64,000 bases of DNA from contig NZ_JAIUGV010000001.1 of assembly GCF_020164745.1 (NCBI RefSeq), positions 248,001-312,000 of the forward strand. The letters run 5' to 3'. Numbering within the stretch: position 1 is the stretch's first letter; each line of letters opens with the position of its first letter. This stretch comes from Mesorhizobium sp. ES1-4 (lineage in GTDB: Bacteria; Pseudomonadota; Alphaproteobacteria; Rhizobiales; Rhizobiaceae). A model generated the notes under the pieces. That model was not told where the DNA came from, searched no databases, and saw only the letters and a list, made by a program, of their open reading frames with translations. The position numbers and the translations under genes are program-made. Below, piece after piece: positions 42,490 to 51,934 of this stretch.

Positions 42490-43275
42490 ATGCGTATTGC
42501 ACTGCGTATCGCGCTCGCCGCATCGGCTGCGCTGCTGACGCTCGGCGTTGCCCAGGCCCAGGAAAAGACGCTTCGGATCGGCACCGAAGGCGCCTACCCC
42601 CCATTCAACAACCTCACCGCCGACGGCCAGCTTGTCGGTTTCGACATCGACATCGCCAAGGCGCTTTGCGATGAGATGAAGGTCAAGTGCACCTTTGTCG
42701 CCCAGGACTGGGACGGCATCATTCCGGCACTTCAAGCTGGCAAGTTCGACGCTATCGTCGCCTCGATGTCGATCACGCCGGAGAGGAAGGAGAAAGTCGA
42801 CTTCTCGCACAAATACTACAACACGCCGTCGGCGATCGCCGTGCCGAAGGATTCGCCGCTGAAGGGCGTGACCAAGGAAGACCTCGCCGGCAAGACTATC
42901 GGTGTAGCCACCACCACGACCCATTTCAATTATGCCTCGAAGACCTACACGGACAGCACCATCAAGGGCTATCCGAGCAGCCCCGAGGAACAGGCTGACC
43001 TGGCCAACGGCCGTCTCGACGCCATCGAGGACGATATCGTCGTGCTGCAACAGTTTCTCGATTCGCCTGAGGGCGCCTGCTGCAAGATTCTCGGCCAGCC
43101 TTCGCCGCAACCGGTCGAAATCTTCGGACCTGGCGCCGGCATCGCCGTTCGAAAAGGCGATACCGACCTGGTCAACAAGCTGAATTCCGCCATCGACGCC
43201 ATTCGCGCCAACGGAAAATATAAGGAAATCAACGACAAGTATTTCAAGTTCGACGTCTACGGCGCCGAGTCCTGA
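42490..43275 (+). CDS. Polar amino-acid ABC transporter, periplasmic binding protein
   Basis: A 261-residue protein with signal peptide ending GVAQAQ. The family 3 signature is LRIGTEGAYPPFNNLTADGQLVGFDIDIAKALCDEM, then DFSHKYYNTPSAIAVPKDSP and DAIEDDIVVLQQFL. It resembles lysine/arginine/ornithine or opine binders. It is followed by a strong hairpin and two permease genes. Confidence 0.9.
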   Translation: MRIALRIALAASAALLTLGVAQAQEKTLRIGTEGAYPPFNNLTADGQLVGFDIDIAKALCDEMKVKCTFVAQDWDGIIPALQAGKFDAIVASMSITPERKEKVDFSHKYYNTPSAIAVPKDSPLKGVTKEDLAGKTIGVATTTTHFNYASKTYTDSTIKGYPSSPEEQADLANGRLDAIEDDIVVLQQFLDSPEGACCKILGQPSPQPVEIFGPGAGIAVRKGDTDLVNKLNSAIDAIRANGKYKEINDKYFKFDVYGAES

Positions 43276-43286
43276 TAGCCATTTCC

Positions 43287-43312
43287 AAGGCGGCAGGGAT
43301 CCCTGCCGCCTT
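43287..43312 (+). terminator. Strong intercistronic hairpin after the binding-protein gene
   Basis: AAGGCGGCAGGG at 43287-43298 and its complement CCCTGCCGCCTT at 43301-43312 form a perfect 12-bp stem with two loop bases. Such structures stabilise the binding-protein message and reduce read-through to the permeases. Confidence 0.75.
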
Positions 43313-43350
43313 GTTCATCTCGGGAGCGCCGTGGGGGGTAAGACCAGTCG

Positions 43351-44067
43351 ATGCCAGTCCAAAGCATATGGACACTGCTCAGTTGGGGACCGGAGGGCTG
43401 GAGTGACGATATTGCCTATGGCGCGTTGGTCACCATCGCGCTTGCCCTTGCGACGCTGCCGATCGGCCTGACGATCGGCTTTTTCGTAGCCTGGGCCAAG
43501 CAGTCCGAAGAACCGTCGCTGCGGTTGGCCGCCAACATCTACACCACCATGTTTCGCGGCCTGCCGGAACTGGTGACGCTGTTCCTCTTCTTCTTCGGCA
43601 TGCCCATCCTGCTGCAATATGTCATCCGCGTCTTCAAGCCTGAGGCGACGGTCGATGTGGACAGCTTCATCGCCGGCATGATCGTGCTGTCGCTGATCTT
43701 CTCTTCCTACGCCAGCGAGGTATTCCTTTCCGCCTTTCGCGCCATTCCCAAGGGCCAGTACGAGGGTGGCTATGCGATCGGCCTGTCGAAATGGTTGACC
43801 ATGCGCAAGGTGATCCTGCCGCAGTTGCTGCGCATCGCCTTTCCCGGCCTCGAGAATTGCTGGCTCAGCCTGCTCAAGGACACCGCCCTGGTCTCGGTCG
43901 TCAACCTCGCCGAAACCTTGCGCAATGCCGGCGTTGCCGCGCGTGTCACGAAACACTCGTTCCTGTTCTACAGCGTCGCCGCGCTGGTTTTCCTCGTCCT
44001 GGCGATCCTGTCGTCGATCGCGACCGGGTTCATCTTGCGCTCGCTGGGACGGAGGGAGGCGCGATGA
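43351..44067 (+). CDS. Polar amino-acid ABC transporter permease (HisQ-like)
   Basis: A 238-residue membrane protein with five helices; EFTL-type core YGALVTIALALATLPIGLTIGF and the EAA loop RAIPKGQYEGGYAIGLSKWLTMRKVILPQ. It is the first of two permeases, and its stop overlaps the second permease start (ATGA). Confidence 0.92.
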   Translation: MPVQSIWTLLSWGPEGWSDDIAYGALVTIALALATLPIGLTIGFFVAWAKQSEEPSLRLAANIYTTMFRGLPELVTLFLFFFGMPILLQYVIRVFKPEATVDVDSFIAGMIVLSLIFSSYASEVFLSAFRAIPKGQYEGGYAIGLSKWLTMRKVILPQLLRIAFPGLENCWLSLLKDTALVSVVNLAETLRNAGVAARVTKHSFLFYSVAALVFLVLAILSSIATGFILRSLGRREAR

Positions 44068-44972
44068 GCGTCAGCCAAGCCATCTCGGTCGACCGCCCGC
44101 CGCCGCAGGCACGCGGCTGGCCGCGCACCCGTATCGTCGGGTACGCGCTCGTCGGGCTCTGGATTCTCTTCGGCCTGGGTATTGTTGCCTATCTCGTCTA
44201 CGCCTGGAATGGCGAGTTCTTCGCCCGATACGCGCCCGCCTATCTGCAGGGACTCTGGACCACGCTGTCGCTCGTTGCGATTTCGATGGTGGCCGGTGCG
44301 ATCTTGTCGCTACCCGTTACCTATGGCCGCATGTCGAAGAACCGGTTCTTGTCCGGCCTCGCCTATTGCTATGTCTATTTCTTCCGCGGCACACCCCTGC
44401 TGGTTCAGGTTTACCTCGTCTATTATGGCCTGGGCTCTTTCCATCCGGAACTCAATGCATTTGGCTTCTATTTGCCGGTCGTTAGCGACTGGCAACAGAT
44501 TATGCCCTATGTGAGCATCCCAACCGGGCTGGCGATCGAAAGATTCACGCTTTGGGATTTCTTCAAAGACGCCTTTTTCTGCGGCGTCTTCGCCTTTGCA
44601 CTCAACACCGCGGCCTATCAGGCCGAGATCCTGCGCGGCGCCATAGAAAGCGTGCCCAGGGGTCAATGGGAAGGTGCCGCCTCGCTCGGCCTGCACGGAT
44701 TGCAGACACTGCGAAAGGTCATCCTGCCGCAGGCGTTTATCGTGGCTTTGCGCCCCTATGGCAACGAACTGGTCCTGATGATCAAGGCTTCGGCCATCGT
44801 CGCCATCATCACGGTCTACGACCTGATGGGCAATGCAAAGCTCGCCTACGCCAAATCCTTCGACTTCCAGGCCTATGTCTGGGTCGCCATCGTTTATCTC
44901 GTGATGGTCGAAATCCTGCGCCATGGCGTCGAATGGATCGAGCGACGCATTACCATCCATCTGCATCGCTGA
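44064..44972 (+). CDS. Polar amino-acid ABC transporter permease (HisM-like)
   Basis: A 302-residue permease with a longer N terminus than usual, ending LQGLWTTLSLVAISMVAGAI. The EAA loop is ESVPRGQWEGAASLGLHGLQTLRKVILPQ. A stretch of about 50 residues between helices (FHPELNAFGFYLPVVSDWQQ) is common in opine/arginine permeases. No ATPase gene follows within this window, so the partner must be encoded elsewhere. Confidence 0.92.
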   Translation: MSVSQAISVDRPPPQARGWPRTRIVGYALVGLWILFGLGIVAYLVYAWNGEFFARYAPAYLQGLWTTLSLVAISMVAGAILSLPVTYGRMSKNRFLSGLAYCYVYFFRGTPLLVQVYLVYYGLGSFHPELNAFGFYLPVVSDWQQIMPYVSIPTGLAIERFTLWDFFKDAFFCGVFAFALNTAAYQAEILRGAIESVPRGQWEGAASLGLHGLQTLRKVILPQAFIVALRPYGNELVLMIKASAIVAIITVYDLMGNAKLAYAKSFDFQAYVWVAIVYLVMVEILRHGVEWIERRITIHLHR

Positions 44973-45096
44973 CACATTACCGGACCGTTCCTGATCCACC
45001 TGTGCCAGTCGATGCGGTGGTGCGCGCCTTGACGAATTCGTCGCATGGCCTAGAGCTTCCGCAACTGAAATCTCTATTTCGCCGGAAGGACAAGGC

Positions 45097-45966
45097 ATGG
45101 CATCGGTGGCATTTCTCGGTCTTGGCGTCATGGGCTATCCCATGGCCGGACACCTGAAGAACAAGGGCGGCCACGACGTCACCGTCTACAACCGCACAAG
45201 CGCGAAAGCCGAACAATGGGTCGCCCAACATGGCGGCAGCCTTGCCGCGACGCCGGCCCAGGCCGCGGAGGGCAAGGATTTCGTCTTTTCCTGCGTCGGC
45301 AATGATGATGATTTGCGCTCGGTGACCACAGGAGCCGAAGGTGCCTTCGAGGCGATGAAGAAAGGCTCTGTCTTCATCGACAACACCACGGCTTCGGCCG
45401 AAGTCGCGCGCGAATTGGCAGAAGCCGCGCAATCGCGCGGATTCTCATTTCTCGACGCGCCAGTTTCCGGTGGTCAGGCCGGCGCCGAGAATGGCGTGCT
45501 GACCGTCATGGTCGGTGGCGATGAGGCTGCGTTCGACAGGGCCAGGCCAGTCATCGACGCCTTTGCCCGCATGGTCGGGCTGATGGGATCGGCGGGCGCC
45601 GGCCAGCTTACCAAGATGATCAACCAGATCTGCATCGCCGGACTGGTGCAGGGACTTTCGGAAGGCATTCATTTCGGCAAGAAGGCCGGCCTCGACATCG
45701 AGAAGGTCATCGAGGTTATTTCCAAGGGTGCCGCCGGTTCCTGGCAGATGGAGAACCGGCACAAGACCATGAATGCCGGCAAATATGATTTCGGTTTCGC
45801 CGTCGACTGGATGCGCAAGGACCTCGGCATCTGCCTGGCGGAAGCCGACCGCAACGGCGCCACGCTGCCGGTGACCGCGCTCGTCGACCAGTTCTACAAG
45901 GATGTGCAGGCAATGGGCGGCAGGCGCTGGGACACGTCCTCGCTGCTGGCACGGCTGGAAAAGTAG
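45097..45966 (+). CDS. 3-hydroxyisobutyrate dehydrogenase-family NAD(P)-dependent oxidoreductase
   Basis: A 289-residue beta-hydroxyacid dehydrogenase. The Rossmann motif is FLGLGVMGYPMAGHLKNKG, substrate binding is FLDAPVSGGQAGAENG, and the catalytic lysine region is GAGQLTKMINQICIAGLVQG. It could use 3-hydroxyisobutyrate, tartronate semialdehyde or a related acid; the specificity is not evident. Seven bases separate it from the AlkD-like gene. Confidence 0.87.
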   Translation: MASVAFLGLGVMGYPMAGHLKNKGGHDVTVYNRTSAKAEQWVAQHGGSLAATPAQAAEGKDFVFSCVGNDDDLRSVTTGAEGAFEAMKKGSVFIDNTTASAEVARELAEAAQSRGFSFLDAPVSGGQAGAENGVLTVMVGGDEAAFDRARPVIDAFARMVGLMGSAGAGQLTKMINQICIAGLVQGLSEGIHFGKKAGLDIEKVIEVISKGAAGSWQMENRHKTMNAGKYDFGFAVDWMRKDLGICLAEADRNGATLPVTALVDQFYKDVQAMGGRRWDTSSLLARLEK

Positions 45967-45972
45967 GCGCCC

Positions 45973-46677
45973 ATGTTCCTGCCCGCTCCGGACTGGACCG
46001 CGCAAGACATTGTTGCCCATCTGCGTTCGATCGGAACCGAGGAAAACTGCGCCGGCATGGCGCGGTTCGGCATCAACACCGGGGCCGCGCTCGGCATAAG
46101 CAACGCGGATTTGCGGCCCTTGGCGCGCAAGCTGAAGCGCAACCACGAACGCTCCCTGGCGCTGTGGGCCAGCGGCATTCGCGAGGCGCGGCTGATGGCG
46201 GCCTTCACCGGCGAACCGGAGAAGATTACCATCGAGGAATGCCGCCGCTGGGCCGGTGATTTTGATTCCTGGGAGGTTGTCGATACCGTTTCCGACCTGT
46301 TTGTGGATACGCCGTTCTGGCGCCAACTGGTGGAGGAATTTGCCGCCGACGAGCACGAATTCGTCCGCCGCACAGCCTTCGCCATGCTGGCATGGGCAGC
46401 CGTCCATTTGAAAAAGGAGCCGGACGCGACGTTCCTGTCCTACCTGCCTTTGATCGAAGCCCATGCCGGCGATGATCGCAACTTCGTCAGGAAGGCGGTC
46501 AACTGGGCGCTGCGGCAGATCGGCAAACGATCGGTGGGCCTGCATGCTCCCGCGCTTGCCCTGGCGCAGGAATTCGCGATCTCCAGCGACAAGACCAAGC
46601 GTTGGATCGGCAAGGTTGCCGCGAAGGAACTGTCTGATGCCAAGACGCTCGAACGCCTCGACGCCAGGAAAGTCTGA
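45973..46677 (+). CDS. DNA alkylation repair protein, AlkD-like
   Basis: A 234-residue all-helical HEAT-like protein. Family segments include LGISNADLRPLARKLKRNHE, SLALWASGIREARLMAAFTG, RRWAGDFDSWEVVDTVSDLF and FVRKAVNWALRQIGKRSVGL. AlkD removes N3- and N7-alkyl purines. Its 3' end overlaps the acetyltransferase start by 41 bases. Confidence 0.85.
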   Translation: MFLPAPDWTAQDIVAHLRSIGTEENCAGMARFGINTGAALGISNADLRPLARKLKRNHERSLALWASGIREARLMAAFTGEPEKITIEECRRWAGDFDSWEVVDTVSDLFVDTPFWRQLVEEFAADEHEFVRRTAFAMLAWAAVHLKKEPDATFLSYLPLIEAHAGDDRNFVRKAVNWALRQIGKRSVGLHAPALALAQEFAISSDKTKRWIGKVAAKELSDAKTLERLDARKV

Positions 46678-47215
46678 ATACGCCGGTATCCGTTTCACGG
46701 AAGTGACGCCGGCAACCCGCGTCAGCTTCGAGACCTTGTTCGAGCAGCCTGGTGCGCCGAAATATTGCTGGTGCATGGCCTGGCGACACTCCGGTCGCGA
46801 GCATATCCAGAACGATGAGAAGAAACGTCGGATGATGGCGCTCATCGACGCGGGCACGCCGGTCGGCATCCTCGCCCATGTCGACGGAAAGGCCGCCGCC
46901 TGGTGTTCGGTCGCGCCGCGCGAAACCTACCGCAAGCTTTCAAGTCAGCAGGACGACGCCGAGACGGGCGTATGGTCGATCGTCTGTTTCTACGTGCCAA
47001 GGGCTTTGCGCGGCGGCGGCCTTGCTTCGGCATTGCTAGATGCGGCCATTGACCACGCCTTCGCCAGGGGTGCGCGCGTCATTGAGGCCTATCCGGTGGA
47101 CGAGGCGTCACCGAGCTACCGTTTCATGGGCTTTCGCGACATGTTTGCTGTTCGCGGGTTCCGCGAGACCGGCATGGCCGGTTCTCGCCGACATGTGATG
47201 CGGCTCGAGCATTGA
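46637..47215 (+). CDS. GNAT-family N-acetyltransferase
   Basis: A 192-residue protein. Early KYCWCMAWRHSGREH and ILAHVDGKAAAWCSVAPRETYRKL are followed by the acetyl-CoA-binding FYVPRALRGGGLASALLDAA. The acceptor is unknown. The open frame begins well upstream inside the AlkD gene; the ATG at 46637 is the last that keeps the whole domain. Confidence 0.8.
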   Translation: MPRRSNASTPGKSEYAGIRFTEVTPATRVSFETLFEQPGAPKYCWCMAWRHSGREHIQNDEKKRRMMALIDAGTPVGILAHVDGKAAAWCSVAPRETYRKLSSQQDDAETGVWSIVCFYVPRALRGGGLASALLDAAIDHAFARGARVIEAYPVDEASPSYRFMGFRDMFAVRGFRETGMAGSRRHVMRLEH

Positions 47216-47260
47216 CGTCATTGGCCTCCGAGTCTTTACTCGCCCGCAAAGGATGCGGCC

Positions 47261-47824
47261 ATGAGCCATCTCAAATCGATCCTGGCGTTCGCTGCCGCGC
47301 TTGCTCTCTCCACCGCCAGCGCTTCGGCCGAGACCACGCACATCTTCTGGAGGGATTTGCGCCCCGCGACGCAGGCGGTCGCAGAAGACGCCGGCCTGCC
47401 GATGATCGCGGCAAAGCTGCCCGATCACGGCGAGACGCTGTCGGTTTCCCTGGAGGACAAAAAGATACAATTAGCCGGCTATGCATTGCCCGTCGATCGT
47501 GACGGAGACCTCGTCTACCAGTTCCTGCTGGTGCCCTGGACCGGCGCCTGCAGCCACATGCCGACGCCGCCGCCCAACCAGATCGTGCTGGTCACGCCTG
47601 CCCATCCCTACAAGATGTCGCAAGCCTATCAGCCGGTCGCCGTCACCGGCGCCCTGAAGCCGGACATGGAGAAAAGCCAGTTGTTCATTCTCGACGGCGT
47701 CAGCGTCATCCAGTCCGGTTATACCGTTCGCAAAGCCGATGTCGTGGGCGTCGACACGGTTCCGGACTCCGTTGTATTGCCGGTGAACTCGCCCTGGAGT
47801 TTCCTCAACAAGAAGAAGAATTGA
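47261..47824 (+). CDS. DUF3299 periplasmic protein
   Basis: A 187-residue protein with signal peptide MSHLKSILAFAAALALSTASASA. It carries the DUF3299 pattern: IQLAGYALPVDRDGDLVYQFLLVPWTGACSHMPTPPPNQIVLV. Members occur near ABC transporters and lipoproteins and are exported; the function is unknown. Confidence 0.83.
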   Translation: MSHLKSILAFAAALALSTASASAETTHIFWRDLRPATQAVAEDAGLPMIAAKLPDHGETLSVSLEDKKIQLAGYALPVDRDGDLVYQFLLVPWTGACSHMPTPPPNQIVLVTPAHPYKMSQAYQPVAVTGALKPDMEKSQLFILDGVSVIQSGYTVRKADVVGVDTVPDSVVLPVNSPWSFLNKKKN

Positions 47825-47833
47825 GCGGCGGGA

Positions 47834-48325
47834 TCAGGCGGCGTTGGCGCCCGACTCCTTGTCCAGCACCATGTAGTCGAGCGGGATTTCGGTCGTGTAC
47901 TTGATCTGCTCCATGGCGAAGGACGACGACACATCCCGGATCTCGATCTTGGCGATCAGCCGTTTGTAGAAGGCGTCGTAGGCGGCGATGTCGGGCACCA
48001 CGACGCGCAAGAGATAGTCGACGTCGCCGCTCATGCGGTAGAACTCGACCACCTCGGGAAACTCCTGGATGACTTCGGAAAACCGGCGCAGCCATTCATG
48101 GCTATGCGAATTGGTACGGATCGAGACGAAGACGGTGACCCGCACATTGACCTTTTCGTGGTCGAGAATGGCGACGCGCCGCTTGATGACGCCCTCTTCC
48201 TCGAGCTTCTGGATGCGCCGCCAGCACGGCGTGGTCGACAGGCCGACTTTCTTGGCAACGTCGGCGACCGCGAGCGTCGCGTCCTCCTGCAAGAGGCGGA
48301 GAATTTTTCGGTCGAGGCGGTCCAT
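47834..48325 (-). CDS. Lrp/AsnC-family transcriptional regulator
   Basis: A 163-residue protein: MDRLDRKILRLLQEDATLAVADV, the helix-turn-helix KKVGLSTTPCWRRIQKLEEEGVI, then the RAM ligand domain ending DVSSSFAMEQIKYTTEIPL. It probably responds to an amino acid. The ATG at 48325 is preferred over 48376 because Lrp proteins start here. Confidence 0.92.
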   Translation of the reverse strand: MDRLDRKILRLLQEDATLAVADVAKKVGLSTTPCWRRIQKLEEEGVIKRRVAILDHEKVNVRVTVFVSIRTNSHSHEWLRRFSEVIQEFPEVVEFYRMSGDVDYLLRVVVPDIAAYDAFYKRLIAKIEIRDVSSSFAMEQIKYTTEIPLDYMVLDKESGANAA

Positions 48326-48433
48326 CGGAGGCTCCTGGTGGAATAGTTTCGCTATATTCCCTTTTAATAGGGCCATTCACAAGAAAGAAATTCTGCCATT
48401 TGCGCCGAAAGCGAGCGATTTCTTGCTGAATGC

Positions 48434-49051
48434 CTAACCGAGGCGACAGCGGATTTCCAGCCGCAGGAAAGGCAGCAAATCCATTTCAAACCACGGATTC
48501 TGCTTCAACCAGCCAGTGTTGCGCCAGGATGGATGTGGCAGCGGCAGCACTTTGGGGCCGACGGAACTCTCCCAGATGGCGCGCCAGTTCATCACCGTTT
48601 CCGTCAGCGAGGGGCGCCGCGCCGCGCCCATGTGCCAGGTCTGCGCATAGATGCCGATCGTCAGCACCAGGTCGATCCGTGGCATCATCGCCATCAACGG
48701 CGCGCGCCAGGCCGGGGCGCATTCGCGCCTCGGAGGCAGGTCGCCGCCCTTGGCATCTTGTCCGGGAAAGCAGAAGCCCATCGGCACGATGGCGAATTTC
48801 TCGATGTCGTAGAATTCGTCGCTGGTCACGCCAAGCCAGTTGCGCAGGCGGTCGCCGGACGCATCGGTGAAAGGCATGCCCGACAGATGCACTTTGGTTC
48901 CCGGGGCCTGGCTGGCGATGAGAATGCGGGCGCTGGACGAGGGGCGCAGCACCGGACGCGGCTCATGCTGCAGCGGCTTACCGATGGGATTGTCGACGCA
49001 GATGCGGCAAGCGCGGACCGTCGCGGCGAACCTGTCCAGTTCGACGCTCAA
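48434..49051 (-). CDS. Uracil-DNA glycosylase family protein
   Basis: A 205-residue protein. ACRICVDNPIGKP is the N-terminal cysteine motif, RILIASQAPGTKVHLSGMPFTDASGDRLRNWLG matches the family water-activating region, and PLPHPSWRNTGWLKQNPWF the C-terminal His motif. A TTG start at 49051 overlaps the GST stop (TTGA); the frame reads on to 49108 but without homology. Confidence 0.82.
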   Translation of the reverse strand: MSVELDRFAATVRACRICVDNPIGKPLQHEPRPVLRPSSSARILIASQAPGTKVHLSGMPFTDASGDRLRNWLGVTSDEFYDIEKFAIVPMGFCFPGQDAKGGDLPPRRECAPAWRAPLMAMMPRIDLVLTIGIYAQTWHMGAARRPSLTETVMNWRAIWESSVGPKVLPLPHPSWRNTGWLKQNPWFEMDLLPFLRLEIRCRLG

Positions 49052-49659
49052 GCGGCGGCACTCGGCCGGCTGGAGACAGCCTGATGCCAACGCAACACAT
49101 TGGCGCACTCCTCCGGCACCTTGATTCGCGCCGGCTTCATGAAGTCGATCGCGATCAGGCCGGTGATGTCGGCAATCGAATAGCTGTCGCCGGCGGCGAA
49201 TTCACGCCTGCCCAATTCAGCGTCCAGCAGCCTGAGAAACTCCACCACCTTCGGCTTGTTGGCCTCGCCCCATTCGGGTATCTGCGGGATTTCCCATTCC
49301 TTCATGGCCGGATGGATGTGGCGGAAAGCCTGCGCGACGCTGTTGAGCAGGTTGAACTCCATTCGCCTTTGCCACATCTCGACCTGCGCCTTGCCAAGCG
49401 CGCCACGCCCGAACAGGGCCGGCTCGGGATAGAGTTCCTCGAAATAGCGGCAGATCGCGACGGATTCGGTGAGGACGGTGCCGTCGTCGAGCTCCAGAAC
49501 CGGCAGCCGCCGCAGCGGATTGCGCGAACTCACCGGCGGTTGCTTGTGTTCCAGCGCGCCCATGTCGATGGGAACCAACGGAACGGCAATCCCCTTCTCG
49601 GCGAGGAAAACGCGAACCCGCCGCGGGTTGGGCGCACGACCGCCGTCGAACAGCTTCAT
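49048..49659 (-). CDS. Glutathione S-transferase family protein
   Basis: A 203-residue protein. MKLFDGGRAPNPRRVRVFLAEKG is the thioredoxin-like start; PLRRLPVLELDDGTVLTESVAICRYFEELYP binds glutathione; the C-terminal helical domain has FAAGDSYSIADITGLIAIDF. The substrate is unknown. It is coupled to the glycosylase gene. Confidence 0.88.
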   Translation of the reverse strand: MKLFDGGRAPNPRRVRVFLAEKGIAVPLVPIDMGALEHKQPPVSSRNPLRRLPVLELDDGTVLTESVAICRYFEELYPEPALFGRGALGKAQVEMWQRRMEFNLLNSVAQAFRHIHPAMKEWEIPQIPEWGEANKPKVVEFLRLLDAELGRREFAAGDSYSIADITGLIAIDFMKPARIKVPEECANVLRWHQAVSSRPSAAA

Positions 49660-49692
49660 TTCGATTCCTCCTTTTTCTTCCTTAGCAACGCT

Positions 49693-50316
49693 TCACCAGA
49701 AGCGGAATATCTCGCGCACGGCATCGCCGATCGACGCCAGCGTGCTATGTTTTCGCTCGACTGTCCCGCCGTGGTGGCTGCCGCGCCAGTCTTGCGGCCG
49801 GTCGAACGTGCCGGCCCAGATGCCAACACCTGCCGCGCGCGCCGCGGCTTCCTCGGCTTCGAAATCGCCATAGGCGACAGCCCATCCGGCTTCGACCTGG
49901 GCGCGGTTGAGGTCGGTGCCGCCGGCCCTGCAGTCGCCAAGCAGCCGGCCATAGCGATCGCGTTGCCAACCGCTGCAGGTAACCGGCCTGCCGGCGATCA
50001 GGCGCACCAGGGACTGGCGCGCCAGCGTGCCACAGGCATAATCGGCGCCGTTCTTGCGGCAGGTCTGCGTGTATTCAGGAGCGTCAATGCCATGCATCCG
50101 GATGCGCTCGGTGCCGAGCGTGATCGAATCGCCGTCATTGACGATGGCCGTACCTTGCGTCTTGCGCATCTCCACCCGATCGAGACGCGCCGCGAGCAGG
50201 ATCAGCAGCCCCAGAATGACGACGGCCAGCATGTAGTCCAGCAGTTTGCGCCACAAGCTTCTCGGCCGCGCTGCCGCGTACCGCAGGCGCGACCTTGGCG
50301 ACCAGGAACGGCTCAT
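49693..50316 (-). CDS. Thermonuclease (SNase-like) family protein
   Basis: A 207-residue protein with one N-terminal membrane anchor (LLDYMLAVVILGLLILLAARL), then the nuclease OB fold: IVNDGDSITLGTERIRMHGIDAPE and LARQSLVRLIAGRPVTC. The Arg/Glu catalytic set is partly visible (RLLGDC). It probably acts in the periplasm. Confidence 0.83.
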   Translation of the reverse strand: MSRSWSPRSRLRYAAARPRSLWRKLLDYMLAVVILGLLILLAARLDRVEMRKTQGTAIVNDGDSITLGTERIRMHGIDAPEYTQTCRKNGADYACGTLARQSLVRLIAGRPVTCSGWQRDRYGRLLGDCRAGGTDLNRAQVEAGWAVAYGDFEAEEAAARAAGVGIWAGTFDRPQDWRGSHHGGTVERKHSTLASIGDAVREIFRFW

Positions 50317-50392
50317 ATGGCAAACGGTTGGTTAATCATTCGAACGTAGCTTAACACCCTGGAACCGCTGCACGTATAAATTGAAGTTTTTG

Positions 50393-51910
50393 ATGCCCTT
50401 GCAACGCTCGAACACAGCGGACAAGTTCATTGTGGACCGCAGGAAACGGCATCGCAACAGCGATGTCGCGCGCGCGGTGCGCAAGACGCGCGACCGTCTT
50501 TCGCAGCAGGCCGGCAATCTCGATTTCGACCGCGAACTGCTGAAGCTCCATGCCCGGGCGATGACAACCGGCGCCGTCGTCATCCCGCTGCTCGTCCTGG
50601 CGATCGCCGCGGCCGGCCGTCTGGCCGGTGTCGGCAATGAGATCGGGCTCTGGGCGTTGTTTACGCTCACATGCTATACAACAGTCGTCTTCATGGCGCG
50701 GCGCATCGATCGCACGGAAGCTTCCGAACTCAACGCGTTGCAAACGCGAAGGGAATTCCTGGTCGGGCATTTCCTTTGCGGCCTGGGCTGGGCCTGGTTC
50801 GTCTGGCTGGGCTGTGGCGCCTGCGAGGTCGACCAGTTGCACGCGGTCAAGGCGGTGGTGTTGCTGTCTGCCATGGCAGGGACTGCGCTCACGGCCTCGT
50901 CTCTGAGCGGAGCACTGCTGGCGACCTTCGCCGTTCCGGTGGCGTTCTACGTCTATGCCGCGACCAGGTCGTGGATGCCGGTCGAGGCGATCATGGCCGC
51001 GCTGCTCGTCCTGTCGCTGCCTTTCTTTGCCTATGTCGCCCGTCACATCAACCACGCCTCGCTGGTGCTGTTGTCGTTCCGCTCAGAAAAGGACGCGCTG
51101 ATCGCCGAAGTAGAGACGGCGAAATCGATGTCGGACGAGGCGCGGCGGCGGGCCGAGGACGCCAACCTCGCAAAATCACGCTTCCTCGCTTCGATGAGCC
51201 ATGAATTGCGCACCCCGCTCAACGCCATTCTCGGCTTTTCCGAGGTGATGGCGAACGAGGTCCTGGGGCCGATGAGCAACCCCACCTATCGCGACTACGC
51301 CCATGACGTGCACGATTCAGGCCAGCACCTGCTTGACCTGATCAACGAGATCCTCGACCTGTCACGCATCGAGGCCGGCCGCTACCAGCTCAACGAGGAG
51401 CCGGTCATGTTGCTCAACATCGTCGAGGATTGCTGCCATATGATGGAGCTGAAGGCGCGCAACAAGGATATTCGCCTCGTCCAGGACTTCGAACAGACAT
51501 TGCCGCGGCTGTTCGCCGATGAGCGCGCGGTGCGCCAGATCGCGCTTAACCTCCTGTCCAACGCCATCAAATTCACCGCCACCGGCGGCGAAATCCGCGT
51601 CCGGGTCGGCTGGACGGCGGGCGGCGGACAATACATTTCGATCAAGGACAACGGCCCCGGCATTCCCGAGGACGAGATTCCGGTAGTACTTTCAGCTTTC
51701 GGCCAGGGCTCGATCGCCATCAAGAGCGCCGAACAAGGCACTGGGCTTGGCTTGCCGATCGTGCAAGCGCTGCTTGCCATGCATGGCGGCGAGTTCGAGC
51801 TTCATTCCAAGCTGCGCGAAGGCACCGAGGCGATCGCCATCTTCCCGCTGAGCCGGGTGATGGAAGAACTGCCGGCGCTGCCGACCGCGGCGGTTGCCGC
51901 GAGGCGGTAG
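50393..51910 (+). CDS. Membrane sensor histidine kinase
   Basis: A 505-residue protein with six or so membrane helices in the first 220 residues (VIPLLVLAIAAAGRLAG; VVLLSAMAGTALTASSL; LLVLSLPFFAYVARHI). A linker coiled coil, the HisKA box SHELRTPLNAILGFSEVM and an HATPase domain (NLLSNAIKFTATGGE, DNGPGIPEDEIP, GTGLGLPIVQALLAMHGG) follow. No response regulator adjoins it; the signal is unknown. It resembles DivJ/PleC-type kinases of alphaproteobacteria. A TTG at 50381 would add four residues. Confidence 0.9.
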   Translation: MPLQRSNTADKFIVDRRKRHRNSDVARAVRKTRDRLSQQAGNLDFDRELLKLHARAMTTGAVVIPLLVLAIAAAGRLAGVGNEIGLWALFTLTCYTTVVFMARRIDRTEASELNALQTRREFLVGHFLCGLGWAWFVWLGCGACEVDQLHAVKAVVLLSAMAGTALTASSLSGALLATFAVPVAFYVYAATRSWMPVEAIMAALLVLSLPFFAYVARHINHASLVLLSFRSEKDALIAEVETAKSMSDEARRRAEDANLAKSRFLASMSHELRTPLNAILGFSEVMANEVLGPMSNPTYRDYAHDVHDSGQHLLDLINEILDLSRIEAGRYQLNEEPVMLLNIVEDCCHMMELKARNKDIRLVQDFEQTLPRLFADERAVRQIALNLLSNAIKFTATGGEIRVRVGWTAGGGQYISIKDNGPGIPEDEIPVVLSAFGQGSIAIKSAEQGTGLGLPIVQALLAMHGGEFELHSKLREGTEAIAIFPLSRVMEELPALPTAAVAARR

Positions 51911-51934
51911 CGGATTCTATCGGCGGCTAGGTGC

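Noticed and set aside
41701..43110. 469-codon minus-strand frame
   Set aside because: It lies opposite mobA, mobB and the binding-protein gene, all well supported; no recognisable protein features.
45445..46869. 474-codon minus-strand frame
   Set aside because: Antisense to the dehydrogenase and AlkD-like genes; no domain.
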